Assembly: GCA_018894105.1 (NCBI GenBank)
Contig: CM032129.1
Coordinates: forward strand, 33,001,468 to 33,065,467
Source: Jacaranda mimosifolia
Lineage: Eukaryota; Streptophyta; Magnoliopsida; Lamiales; Bignoniaceae
Length of the DNA: 64,000 bases
Direction: 5' to 3'
Position 1 is the first letter of the stretch; each line of letters starts with the position of its first letter. The position numbers and the translations under genes are program-made. This document shows positions 12,665-24,006 of this stretch, piece after piece. Under the pieces are notes generated by a model. The model was given only the letters and a program-made list of their open reading frames with translations, ran no database searches and had not been told where the DNA came from.

Positions 12665-13042
12665 GGGCTCGTTTGGATTCATTTTCTAGAGGTGTTTTCA
12701 TTTTATGGTAAAAATATATAGTGAAAAATTAGTTAAAAATTTGAATTTGAAAATGAAATGTTGTTTTGAGATTTTGTTTAAAATATAATAATTATGTAGG
12801 GTTGAAAATGAATTGTATTTGGATAATTTAGTATTTTTTATATTAAAAATAGTGCAAATATGAGTAGGAGAAAATGATGTGATTTGAAAAGTGAAAATGG
12901 AGAGAGAGTGTGTAATAGTGTGTTTTGGAGAATATTTTGAGAATAAAAATATTTGTGAAAATAAAAAAAAAATTGATAGTTTTTTGTTTTCATTTTCAAC
13001 AGAAAATGAAAATTGGGTTTGAAAATGAAAACAATCGGGGTG
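12665..13042. mobile_element. Family B MITE, copy B1 (PIF/Harbinger-like)
   Basis: The left end is GGGCTCGTTTGGATTCATTT and the right end is GAAAACAATCGGGGTG, imperfect inverted repeats that continue into ATTTTC/GAAAAT stretches. TTA occurs directly outside both ends (12662-12664 and 13043-13045), the target typical of PIF/Harbinger and Tourist-type elements. The interior is AT-rich and non-coding. A longer inverted-orientation relative, B2, lies at 45936-47159 with TAA on both sides. Confidence 0.7.
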
Positions 13043-13419
13043 TTAGTGCGCGCTGCGTTAAAAAAAAAAAAAAAGCTTGAGACAATATTCAGGAATAAAT
13101 TATTAAAAATATATGTCAAACCAACACTTGGGCTACTTAGTTTTTTTTTAATATCTGGGCCTTAAAATAAGCCCATAATGAAATGGACCATATTGGATTT
13201 AGTGAACTGTGATTGGGTTAGCCGTTAGCGTGGTAACGACGAACAGTGGGTGATGACTGATGGCTTACTTTTCATTTCTACTAGGGCTGGTGTGCAAGCG
13301 TATAAAACCCTAGAACCCCACTCCACAACCATCTTTATTGATTTTTTCCACTGCAATTTTCCTTCTTTTGATTCCTGAAATTTGAAAGAGAAGAAGAATA
13401 AAAGAGGGAGAACTTGAGA

Positions 13420-14756
13420 ATGCCTCCCAAAGCAGCGAAATCGAAGGAAGCCCCTGTTGAGAGGCCTATACTTGGACGCTTTTCTTCTCATCTCAAAATT
13501 GGAATTGTAAGTGTTATTGTATTCTTGATTCTTGATTCAAGATGTAATTGTTCATCTTATTTGATGGATGTTTGCGAATGGAGTCGAAGGAAGCCCCAGT
13601 TGAGGGGCCTATCCTTGGACCCTTTTCTTCTCATCTCAAAATTGGAATTGTAAGTGTTATTGTAATCTTGATTCAAGATGTAATTGTTCATCTTATTTGA
13701 TGGATGCTTTGTGAATGGAGGCTGGACGCTGGAGTCCGTAATAGTTACAATGAATCAAATGCAGTGAGGGATAACGTTGAACTATTGATCTTGAGGAATA
13801 TATATATATATTTATCTCAAGAAATTGTTTTGATGTCCGAAGTGAAGGAAGATGAACTGAAACTCTACTCACGCTGTTATACTTTCTTGAATTGGTTCTT
13901 CTTTTATTTTCTTGGTGAGGACTCTCTTGAATTGTTAAGTTTATGTGTTTTGAATGCCTGGCTAAAGCATATAACTGTCTGGATTCTTGATTCAATCCCT
14001 AACCATTCTGTTGCATCTTAGGTTTTGGGTGTTTTATGGACTGAAATTATCTGCAGACTGAACACGTTATTATCTGTCCAGTACTCTAATTATCGAATGG
14101 AAGTGTTAACTGTTTGATGGATATTCAATGATTCTTTCTGGCCTTTCAAGGAATTGTTTTATTTGCTGACTGAAAAATAGGGATGAACTAGACTTTTGGT
14201 GTTATTTTATGTGATTGTGAACTGTAATGGGTTTTCAGGTTGGGTTGCCGAATGTGGGGAAGTCAACCCTATTCAACACGCTCACCAAGTTATCTATACC
14301 AGCTGAAAACTTTCCCTTCTGTACCATTGAGCCCAATGAGGCCCGAGTTAATGTTCCCGATGAGCGATTTGAATGGCTTTGTCAACTCTACAAGCCCAAG
14401 AGCGAGGTTCTTTACACAATTTGAGTATTTAATTCTCATTTGGGTGTTTATGCTATGTGATTTTTAATGGACTAAATTTTAATTGTGTCACTGCACATTT
14501 TTAAGGATAGCTTTTTTTTATTTGGGAATAGGTATCAGCTTTTCTAGAAATTCATGATATTGCTGGACTCGTTCGTGGTGCTCATGAAGGACAAGGATTG
14601 GGCAACAATTTCTTGTCTCATATCCGTGCAGTTGATGGAATTTTTCATGTTTTACGTAAGCTGATTATCCCTGGTTCTTTCCTTTAGCTAATATCTTTTA
14701 GACAATAGACAGGAAGCCGGTGGATGGCTTCACATTATTTCATATTAGTATTATTT

Positions 14757-14805
<49 letters not shown>

Positions 14806-17800
14806 GTACGAAGAGTTTTGGGCTGTTGTTTGTATAATATATTTTAGAGATTGAACTCTGTCAATATTCACTAAGGGTTAACTCTCAGTATTTATGACAT
14901 AATGCAATAAAATGTTACAATCATGGGGTTAAGAAAATTCTTATTTCCTGTACCCAGAAAAGGTCATTCTTGTTATGATGTTTTAATTTATTTGGTGTCA
15001 TCTGAATGAAATGTCTTAATAATATTGTGCTATGTAGGTGCATTTGAAGATCCTGATATTATACATGTTGATGACTCGGTGGATCCTGTGAGGGATCTAG
15101 AGGTTATATCTGCTGAATTGCGGCTCAAGGTAAGGTTGATTCCACTATTACCATCAGGATTTGGTTGTAGTTTTGAAAAATCTTATTTAGTACAGCACCC
15201 CTGGTGGGACAAAGGTATTGAAGTCTGGAGCGTATGGAATTGTTTAAAATTCTGGATGCTCTTTGAAGTTGTGGATTCAATGTTGTCATGTGTCTCTGCT
15301 GGTTTCTGAATGTTAAACTATTATATGATGCCTAGGACATTGAGTTCATGGAGAGGAGAATTGAGGATCTTGAGAAGAGCATGAAGAGGAGCAATGACAA
15401 GCAACTGAAAATTGAGCATGAGTTATGCCAACGGGTTTGTATACCATTTTTTTTCTTTAATTTGAGATTGATTCAAGTTGTCTCAGATTCTATCATTAAT
15501 GCTTTTGGCCAGGGTTAGCTTAAATTATTTGCTTAATTGTAGATGACTTTGGAGTTACCATTCTGAATTGTGAATATTGATAGGCGCCGCATATTCCATT
15601 GCATGTCAAATTTCTTCGAATCTAGGGGCCTGTTCTCTTATGTTTTCTGCATTTTCTGGAAAATATTTTGGGAGAATGGGGTTTTGGGAGAAAGTTTTGG
15701 AAAATGTGTCAAGCGTTTTTTTTTTATTTTGGAAAAATAGGGAAAATGAATTGAGAATGAGGTGGTTGCTTCTTTTTGTTTTGGGAGGGAACAAACTTTA
15801 CTGTGAAGGTCAAATCAGTTGAATTTTTGTTAACTTCACAAAAATTTTGTGGGGTGAAAGTGATTTTTTTATGTAATGTATGTATATATATATTTATAGT
15901 TGGATGATGTGTATGTGTGATTGTGTGTATATATATGTAATAATTGATATATGGTTGTAATAAAATGATGTGTAATTAATTTAATTGGTGATTTATTATG
16001 AAATTTATATTTTTTATAAATTTAACATTAGCAAATGATGTCTTACTTGGAAGAAAATACTTTTTAATAAATATTAATTATTTATGAAATCATAATTATA
16101 TCTTAATTATAAAAAATCGGTTAATACCATAATTATGTCATAATTTTTAATATTGGCTTATATTAAAAAATTAATCACTATACATTAATTATAAACTAAT
16201 TACTAATTATTAATTAAAATATAATTATTTAACTATTTATTATTTTTGATTTATGTACAAAATAAAACTTAATTATTGATTTAAATAAAATAATTTATTT
16301 AATAATTTATATATGTAATACTTATAACAATTCATCAAGTTAAAAAAATAAATAATTTTATATTATATGAAATTAAATCATCTTAAATTATTTATTAAAC
16401 AAATAAACATAATATTTGACCATAAGTGAATGAAATATAAAACATAATTAATATATAAATAACAAGTATTTAAATAATTAAATAAATAAATTTAATTAAT
16501 TTAATAGGTTATTTAATTACTTTAGTTCATTATTTAATTAATACAGTATTTAGTAAATAAACTATTTAGTAAACAATCAAATAATTTTTACTTAAATTTA
16601 GTTAATTTTATTGATAATTATTTTAATTATATTAACATTAATTTATCAAACTTAATATGTTATTAGATAATAATTAAATTGTTATTATAATTTTAAATAA
16701 ATCTAAAGATTAATATTTAATGAAGATTTTTTTTTTTTTGAAGATTAATTTATCTATTATATCAAATTAAAACATCTTAAATTATTTATTAAATGAATAA
16801 ATGTAACATTTAATTAATACATTAAATATTAAATATAACTAAATACATTATTAATTAATAAGTAATTTAATTAATTAATTAATTCAATTAATTTAACATG
16901 TTATAAAGTATAAACAGTATTTAATTAAATTTAATTATTTTTTCCAACAATTAATTAATTAAATTTTTAAACTCAAGTTTTAGAATTTTATAACTAGTAA
17001 AATTATATATATATATATATATATATATGGATAAGTGAAGTAAGATAGTAATAAATGAATGAGTGATGTAAAAGGTATAGTGAGAAAGTAAAGGGGTAGG
17101 TGGGTAAGGGGTGGTTTATAGGGTATAGGGTATTTTGAGATTGTTTTGAGAGGGGTTTTTTTGGGTATAAATTTTTTGTATTTTTGGAAGAAGGATTGGA
17201 GAATGTGTATATATTTTGGGTGTATTTTGGGAGTTGGAAAATATTGTGGGAAAAGGGAGGAGAGCACAGCCTAGGTTCCTTTCTTTTAGCTGTTCTAGTT
17301 TATATCTGTCATGTGGGCTTAGTCCTTTATGATTGACGTAGTTGGTGGAATAATTCAGCTTAGAGGTTGTTTGATCTTATTCCAAGGAAGCTTGTAAGTT
17401 GGATATATAATAAGCTTAGGCTGCTGACAAGATGTTTGCAGTGAAAAGTTTGTCATTTATTTGGTCAAACTAGGACATTCACTTCACATATTTCACCATT
17501 GTTCTTTTTTACGTTGCACATCAGATCTTGAGGTGGAAGCTTTGCACAGAAGTATTCTTCTCTTTCTTAGTTGTTAGACAGAGATTTCTTAGGTTCTTAC
17601 TTGCTTTTCTATCTTGTTGATAAATAAGTCTAATTGAATTTCCCTGTTCTCAATTTCAATTGCACATTTGATCTCCAGGTCAGTACTTTTACTTGACATA
17701 ACTAGCTTTATACCCATGTATTTCTCTTTCTTAGTCGTTCAGATAGAGATTTGTTATGATTATTGGCAAGTGAAGGTGGTTAAAGAGTTGCCTTTCTTTT

Positions 17801-20800
17801 CTGAGTTGAAAACCTTTGATTAACTGTGTTAGCAAAATATCTAGGTTCAACTTTTGTTTGCCAAATACTTGATTGGGGTTAATTGAAATTTGAATATTTG
17901 CTTCTTCTTCTGATAAAATGCATGCTTGATTTGTGTTACTGAAACAATGACGCTTAATCTGAGCAATATGTAATGGCTTGTACTTGAATTATTATCACCA
18001 TCAGGAAGGTTTTGATACTGAATCTTGAATTTATGGTTTTCACAAGGTAAAAGCATCTCTGGAGGAGGGAAAAGATGTCCGCCTGGTGGAGTGGAAAGCT
18101 GCTGATGTTGAGATCTTGAATACTTTTCAATTGCTAACTGCAAAGCCTGTTGTTTACTTGGTGAGTTAATAAAATGAATATCTGTACAAGGTGACAATTT
18201 GGAGGTGCTTGTCTTTTTGGTCTTAATTTATAGTTAAGTATGATATTCAGTTCACCATATCAGCTATATGGTTCATTTTGGTTTATTTATGGTGAGTGCA
18301 ACATTAATTATTCTCTCCCAGTGTGTGAAATTGTCAACTGATATTTAATGATTTAGGAATCAGCAACAAAAATGAATTGGTTTTCTAAAGAGAAATGTGT
18401 ATGCATATGATGTGTTTTATTGCATGATTTGGATGTGGAATTTAAGTGAATGATATGTGAGCATTAGGTTTTCATGCTTCAACTTGTTACTTAAGCTTAT
18501 AGCATTTTTAATTCCTAGAAATGTTTATCTTTTTCTATGTTTTGGCGTGATCTGGAACAGGTAAACATGAATGAGAAAGATTATCAAAGGAAAAAGAACA
18601 AGTTTCTTCCAAAAATCCATGCTTGGTATGTTTCATCTATGATATCTACAATTCTCTAGTCTTTCCTTGCATGCATCCGTGAGCTTGTGTTCCTGAAATT
18701 GGAAAATTTCTTCTCAGAATTGAAACATTACATTTTGCATTGTTTATGATTTTAGCAACGGTATTTCTGGAAGTGTGATATTTATGTTGGAATGAACTAC
18801 AAACTACGACATTTAAGCAATTACGGGAACACTTTGTCTATTCATTGGTGAATCCTCTCTGATTTCAGATACACTGAAGAGTTGACTGAACTAATTAATT
18901 ATTATTGCTTTATTCATAAATTAATTTTCTTTTCTCCAGTTAAGCATAAGGGAATGATTCTTTTAGCTCGACCTGATTGCTTTTGAGAAGTTCTTTTGAT
19001 ATTTTGTAGGGTGCAGGAGCATGGGGGTGAAACTATAATCCCTTTCAGCTGTGCTTTAGAGAGGAATCTTGCTGATGTGTCCCCAGAGGAAGCTGCTAAG
19101 TATTGTGAGGAGAACAAGGTTCAAAGGTTGGTTCGTGATTGATTTGTCCTCTCAATGTGGGATTTTAAAAAACATTTGGAAAAGAATACCTTTAAGTAAA
19201 TGGTTTCTTTTAAATAAAAACTGCATTAAGGCTATTCTCACATGACAAGGGTGTTTGTGATAGTATAATATTATGTGCAGACAGATGCTGGCACTTCAGG
19301 GAAAAGTAATGATTCTCGAAATCTTTTGAACTGTTAAAATACAAAACTCTAGATACATCCTGTATATCTTGGAAGTGATAATTCAGAAGGAACCATTAAT
19401 AATGAAGCAGTGAAACTGGATATCTGGATTCTAATGTTGGTAGCAGTAATAGGACTTTGTTGATGGAGAAAAAGAGTTGATAAAAACTGACACGAATTTC
19501 TTATGCTGCAGTGCACTTCCAAAGATCATAAAAACTGGATTCTCAGCCATTAATCTTATATACTTTTTCACTGCTGGACCAGATGAGGTACTTCATTAAT
19601 TTGTTTTATTGTCACGTTTACTTTATTTAGTTTATTTCTTGTGCATCCTTATGATTATAATTTGACATTGTTTTCATGGCTTTGTAGTAAACAAAAATGC
19701 TTTAAAAATGTTTTACATTGTTTTCATGGCTTCGTAGACTCATAGTAAATGAAAATGCTTAAAAAATGAAGAAAGTGAATACAACTATTTACCAATTGAC
19801 ATGTTATACTGGTATGGTATGTATCCCACATGTATAATTGTATGAATGAGTGTTGAGCAATGTAGCTTCTTTTGGTTGAAAGCAAAATAATAAACAACAA
19901 CAATAATAGTAATTAATAATAAAGAAAATAAGATATTTAGATCCACCACCCATTCGACTGCACTGTCATCAATCACGACAATCATGATGTGCAAGCAATT
20001 GCCTTAGATAAGCATGGCAAAGCACCGTCACCTTTACAAGATACATATATTGAGTCACGAAACCCTAATATCTGAGCATTTTGAGCTCATATAGCTTCAT
20101 GGCTGCAAATCTAGCGAAACTAGTTTGGATTAACCTTTGGAGGTGAGGAAAAAGCCAGCAGTTTGTTCCTCCAGAGTTGTGTAAGAAAATAAAATATGCT
20201 AATCCTAGCTTCTAAGTTTACTGTTTTTTCAAATTTCATCATCTAGAACTTACAATGCATGCTAACAAGTTAGTTCAAGAGGCATTGGAGTGCTTGCCTT
20301 GATCATTGTAGGGCAGTAGTGCATGTACACACAACTCTTGACACATATGTGGATCCAACATGGGCCCACTTCGCCTCACGTCTGCATGGTGATCAACCTG
20401 TCTAGGGATTGTTAGCACTCCTTTAAGTTGCCTAGAGCCGGCCTCTGGAAGCACTGATCACCCTCCAAGGATTTGCTCGCTTAGTAATATTCCGACATAA
20501 GAATGGATTACAAAGTTCACTAAGCATGCCTTCTCTCCCTATGGCTATAATATGCTTAACTCCAAAAGCGCCAAGTGACAATAGTAGACATTGAAAGGTT
20601 GAGGAGGTACATTCTCTGTACTTCCTAGTTTGAAATCCGAATTGCTCTCTGCTCGAACCATTGTGTAGCTCACTACTTCCTCTATAGTTCTGTAAAATCT
20701 CAGGGCCGTCCAAATATCCATCATTGAGGAATTGTCATCATACTATTATGAAATTATGACGATGCCATTGCACTGCCACTCTCAAAACATAATTTTTATT

Positions 20801-23800
20801 CACTATGTAAACAGAGCTGTCCAGTTGTGGAACTTGGTGGAGACCTTCCCCCCACTCCAAGGAAAACCCAGAGAAATAGATCCGCAGAATTCCATTGTTT
20901 TAGCCCTGTGCTCAACCTCAAGCTCAACCTCAAGTTCTTGGTTTGCAGCATGATAGCTCTCTATCACTCCTCAACTCCACTGTCTAAACAGACATAGAAT
21001 GACTTCATACTTGGGGTGAAAAACCTCATGACTCAAATAACATCTCATTTGAGCTGCAATTCTATCCTCCCCTTACAAGGGTCTCTATTCATGGGTTAAA
21101 GATGTTCAGTTGTACCAGTCGGCTACTCCTCGTTGTCTGTCATGCCTACTCCTCCTTGTCGGTCATGCCTTCTCACGTCATGGTTGCTGCTCTTGGCTAA
21201 GATGCGAACCTTGACATGCTCACCCATTTGATCAGTTGATGTCCTCAGTGACACATACTCAGGAATGAAGAGTATGCATTGCAGATCTCTAGTTTATTTA
21301 CTCTTGACTTGTAGAATGTTGAATTCTAGCTCCTTTGCGCTCTCAAATGTGCTTCTGCACAACTCGTTTGTTCATATGAGTTGAGCCTCTAGGATAACTC
21401 AAAAGAACACTGCTGCTCGGTGATCACCAACCAACTCTGCTTGATGCAAATCATAAGAAATGGGAAGTGCATGTGCAGTTTTTGCACTATCTCCCGCTGG
21501 AGGTGTTGCCATCTCGACAAACATGCAATCTCAATTTTGATTGCTGCTCTTGCCCAAACTCGAAACTCAAACTCGAAACTCGGGGACTCTGCTTAATTCT
21601 GGGAGTCACACTGCTTGTGGCACCGGTTCAATGTTCAATTCGATAAATTCAAACAGCTCAATTCTGAACTCGGTTGTTTTTTGAAATCCTGGGCCTGAGA
21701 GCCCATTTATATTTCAGAATCCCCTCATAGAGCATACTCAACTCATTTTTGAGTGTACTATTGGGAGTATGCCTACCCTATGCATGCGGCTTGGTGAACT
21801 CTCAATTGAGGTGGTGTGCTGATTGTGACTTGATGAGACTGATAATTGTGATGAATGAATTGCTGTTTTATGTTGGGTCTGTGTTGTCTATTTCATTGTT
21901 CGATGGTTCTGCAAAGCTTTATGAGGTATCAGCTTTGTGGTGGTTGAAGCGGAGGAAATTCCGTTTTGGGGATGGGTGGAGCCACGATTGTGACAGACTT
22001 GTGTGTTAAACTGTTTCAATGAAGATGGCAATGTTTCTAAGATCTTTTGGTGGTCAAGGATGGTGATGGTGGAGCTGCTGTGGCAGTGTAATGGATTGTG
22101 GCTGGGGAAGGGAGCTGGTCATTGAAGCTGTTTTTTCTCATTCTCTCTTCTTCTTGTTGAGAATAGAAAAAATATATTTTTTCTTTTCTTTATTTTGAAT
22201 GGTCTGATGTGGTTGGTGCAATTCAATTTGTCATATCAGTTGGTTGATTCTTGGTTAGAGGTATTGGTGAGCAATGCTTAGTTATTTCTTTTAGTTTAAA
22301 GGAACTGGTGAGTATCTGGAGTGAATTATGAATTGTAGAAGCACACACTTATCACAGATTTTCAAGTGATGAAAAAATATCATTCTAAGTTATCCTATAG
22401 TTGGTCCCTTTTGGTAAAAGTTGAAGCTTGCCTCTTTCATTCACTGTGTCAGCCCCATCAGATATCATAAAGACCTATTTTAATCTCTAGCTTTGCAACA
22501 TAATTGAGATCGTGCAACTTTCATAAAATTTAAGAACCCATGTTTACAACAAATAGTAGCTAACCCAGTTCTCGTTAAGCATTCACATCCCACCTGTCAT
22601 GCAATGGTGTGTGCAGTAATAGTTGTATCGTCACATGGTTGTTTCTTGTCAATTCTCTGATTTCTAAAATATTCGTATTTTTCATTATGAGTAGTTTCCA
22701 AAACTCTGTTTTTGTTCTCATTTAATCCCTACAATTCAAAGTATGACATGAGCCATGGTTAACTGGTATTTTTCATGAGAATGAATTTGCTCTCATGCAG
22801 GTGAAGTGCTGGCAAATTCGTCGACAGACTAAAGCTCCTCAAGCTGCAGGAGCAATTCATTCCGATTTTGAAAAGGGTTTCATATGTGCTGAGGTAGTTG
22901 CATGCTTTTCCCCCTTGTTTCTATATATGCACATTAAATGCCTAAAAAAGTTTTCATGGATTCATATTTTTTGTTGTCTTATTGATGATTTTAACGTAAT
23001 GTTTTCTTTATTTCACTTTTTCTCTTTCTTTGTTCCAAGTTAGCATTCAATAAATTAGGACATCTCTGTGCTCTGTTTTCTGTACTTTATCATAGTCCAG
23101 TTGATTTGTTCTCATAAGAATGGATTTTGCACTTGATTTTTCTAATTAATTTGTACTTATCATTGTACACTGTTCTCTCTCGTCCTCTCTCTCTCTCTCT
23201 CTCTCTCTCGGAAGTATCTTTAGGACTTCTTGATTACATATTCATTATTTTGAATTTTGTTATTTGATATGCTAGTTTGTGACAACTTCCTGGGATTAGA
23301 TATTGGAATGTCTGCTTCAGTACTATTTCTGCTGGTCCTCATGCTTTTCCATGTTGGTTGCATGAAAGTGTCATTCCACATATTTTCTTTCATGGCAAGC
23401 TTGTTTACTCATTTTCCTCAAAAGAAAATGGGTTTTATTGTTTTATCCCCAAACCTCGTAATCTTTGTGAAGAGAAATTTGTATCTTGAACTGCATCATT
23501 GTTTATTCTTATACCGGATATTGTGATGCATTTTAGGTTATGAAATTTGAAGATCTAAAGGAACTCGGAAGTGAGGCAACTGTAAAGGTACATTTCTGTA
23601 GAGAAGTATTCTTTATTCATTTTGGAATTTGGATGGCAATTAGATGCTGACTCGGTTTTCATGATGGTGGATGTTCAAGCTTTGGCATCTCCTCCTTGTA
23701 AATTATAGATACAGTCATAAAAAAGATGATTTTATGGAGCTGATTGAAATTTAAATGTTGGTTAAATGAAATAAAGGGTATTAAAGAATGGACTCTTACA

Positions 23801-24006
23801 ACTTTCTGTAATCATTTGATGTTTATCAGGAATTTCCTGCTGCACATTTGCATTATCACTGTAAGAAATTTTAGAAATGGGCATGAACTTGTTATTCTCA
23901 TGTACAGGCTTCTGGGAAGTACCGGCAGGAGGGAAAAACATATGTTGTCCAGGATGGAGACATTATTTTCTTCAAATTTAACGTTTCTGGTGGCGGGAAG
24001 AAGTGA
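13420..24006 (+). CDS. OLA1: Obg-like ATPase 1 (YchF/OLA1), complete, 12 exons
   Basis: A cytosolic TRAFAC-class P-loop ATPase that binds ribosomes and modulates translation and stress responses. Exons: 13420-13506, 14239-14406, 14532-14655, 15038-15129, 15336-15434, 18047-18160, 18561-18625, 19010-19126, 19512-19587, 22801-22893, 23537-23587, 23908-24006. All join in frame with GT-AG introns and give 394 aa, the usual plant length. The start is the ATG opening [12 protein letters not shown]; an upstream TTG is in frame but not a start. Motifs: P-loop GLPNVGKST at residues 31-39, DIAG at 94-97, and NMNE at 230-233 in place of the NKxD specificity motif. That substitution is the known reason YchF/OLA1 proteins prefer ATP to GTP. 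A helical arm follows the DPVRDLEV segment and a TGS domain forms the C terminus. The short proline-lined switch and TGS region look intact. Introns 5 and 9 are unusually long; intron 5 carries element A2. Confidence 0.97.
13441..13722 (+). repeat. Tandem duplication of OLA1 exon 1 and the start of intron 1
   Basis: A unit of 143 bp at 13441-13583 is repeated at 13584 to about 13722. It covers the end of exon 1 from TCGAAGGAAGCCCC through the splice donor and the first 75 bases of intron 1. The second copy keeps the coding sense ([12 protein letters not shown], then SSHLKIGI) and the GTAAGT donor but has no ATG of its own and lies in another frame relative to exon 1 read-through. Confidence 0.92.
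14761..14803. repeat. (CT)n microsatellite in OLA1 intron 3
   Basis: About 21 CT repeats without interruption. Likely length-polymorphic. Confidence 0.95.
15622..17274. mobile_element. Family A TIR element, copy A2, in OLA1 intron 5
   Basis: The left end CTAGGGGCCTGTTCTCTTA and right end GAGAGCACAGCCTAG are inverted relatives of each other and of the A1 ends, again with TA flanking both termini. Subterminal parts match A1 closely (GGGAGAATGGGGTTTTGGG; CAAATCAGTTG; the TTGGATGATGTGT block) and so do many AT-rich interior blocks. It is about 1.65 kb, non-coding, and sits in the same strand orientation as OLA1. It lacks the TRIM and the 53-bp duplication present in A1. Because it is intronic it must be spliced out for OLA1 to function. 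Confidence 0.8.
19990..21750. other. Unclassified block of different composition in OLA1 intron 9
   Basis: Within the 3.2-kb intron 9, this block is visibly richer in C and G than the flanking introns. It contains a short direct repeat (CTACTCCTCGTTGTC and CTACTCCTCCTTGTC around 21123-21160) and CTCAACCTCAAG-type repeats near 20908-20930. It contains frames up to about 93 codons on both strands, none recognisable. It is probably a decayed mobile element inserted in the intron, but I see no termini that would prove it. Confidence 0.35.
23184..23209. repeat. (CT)n microsatellite in OLA1 intron 10
   Basis: About 13 CT repeats. Confidence 0.85.

Noticed and set aside
20432..20713. 93-codon minus-strand frame in OLA1 intron 9, considered as a retroelement gag relic
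   Set aside because: No zinc knuckle, protease or other retroelement motif is visible, so the assignment would be a guess.
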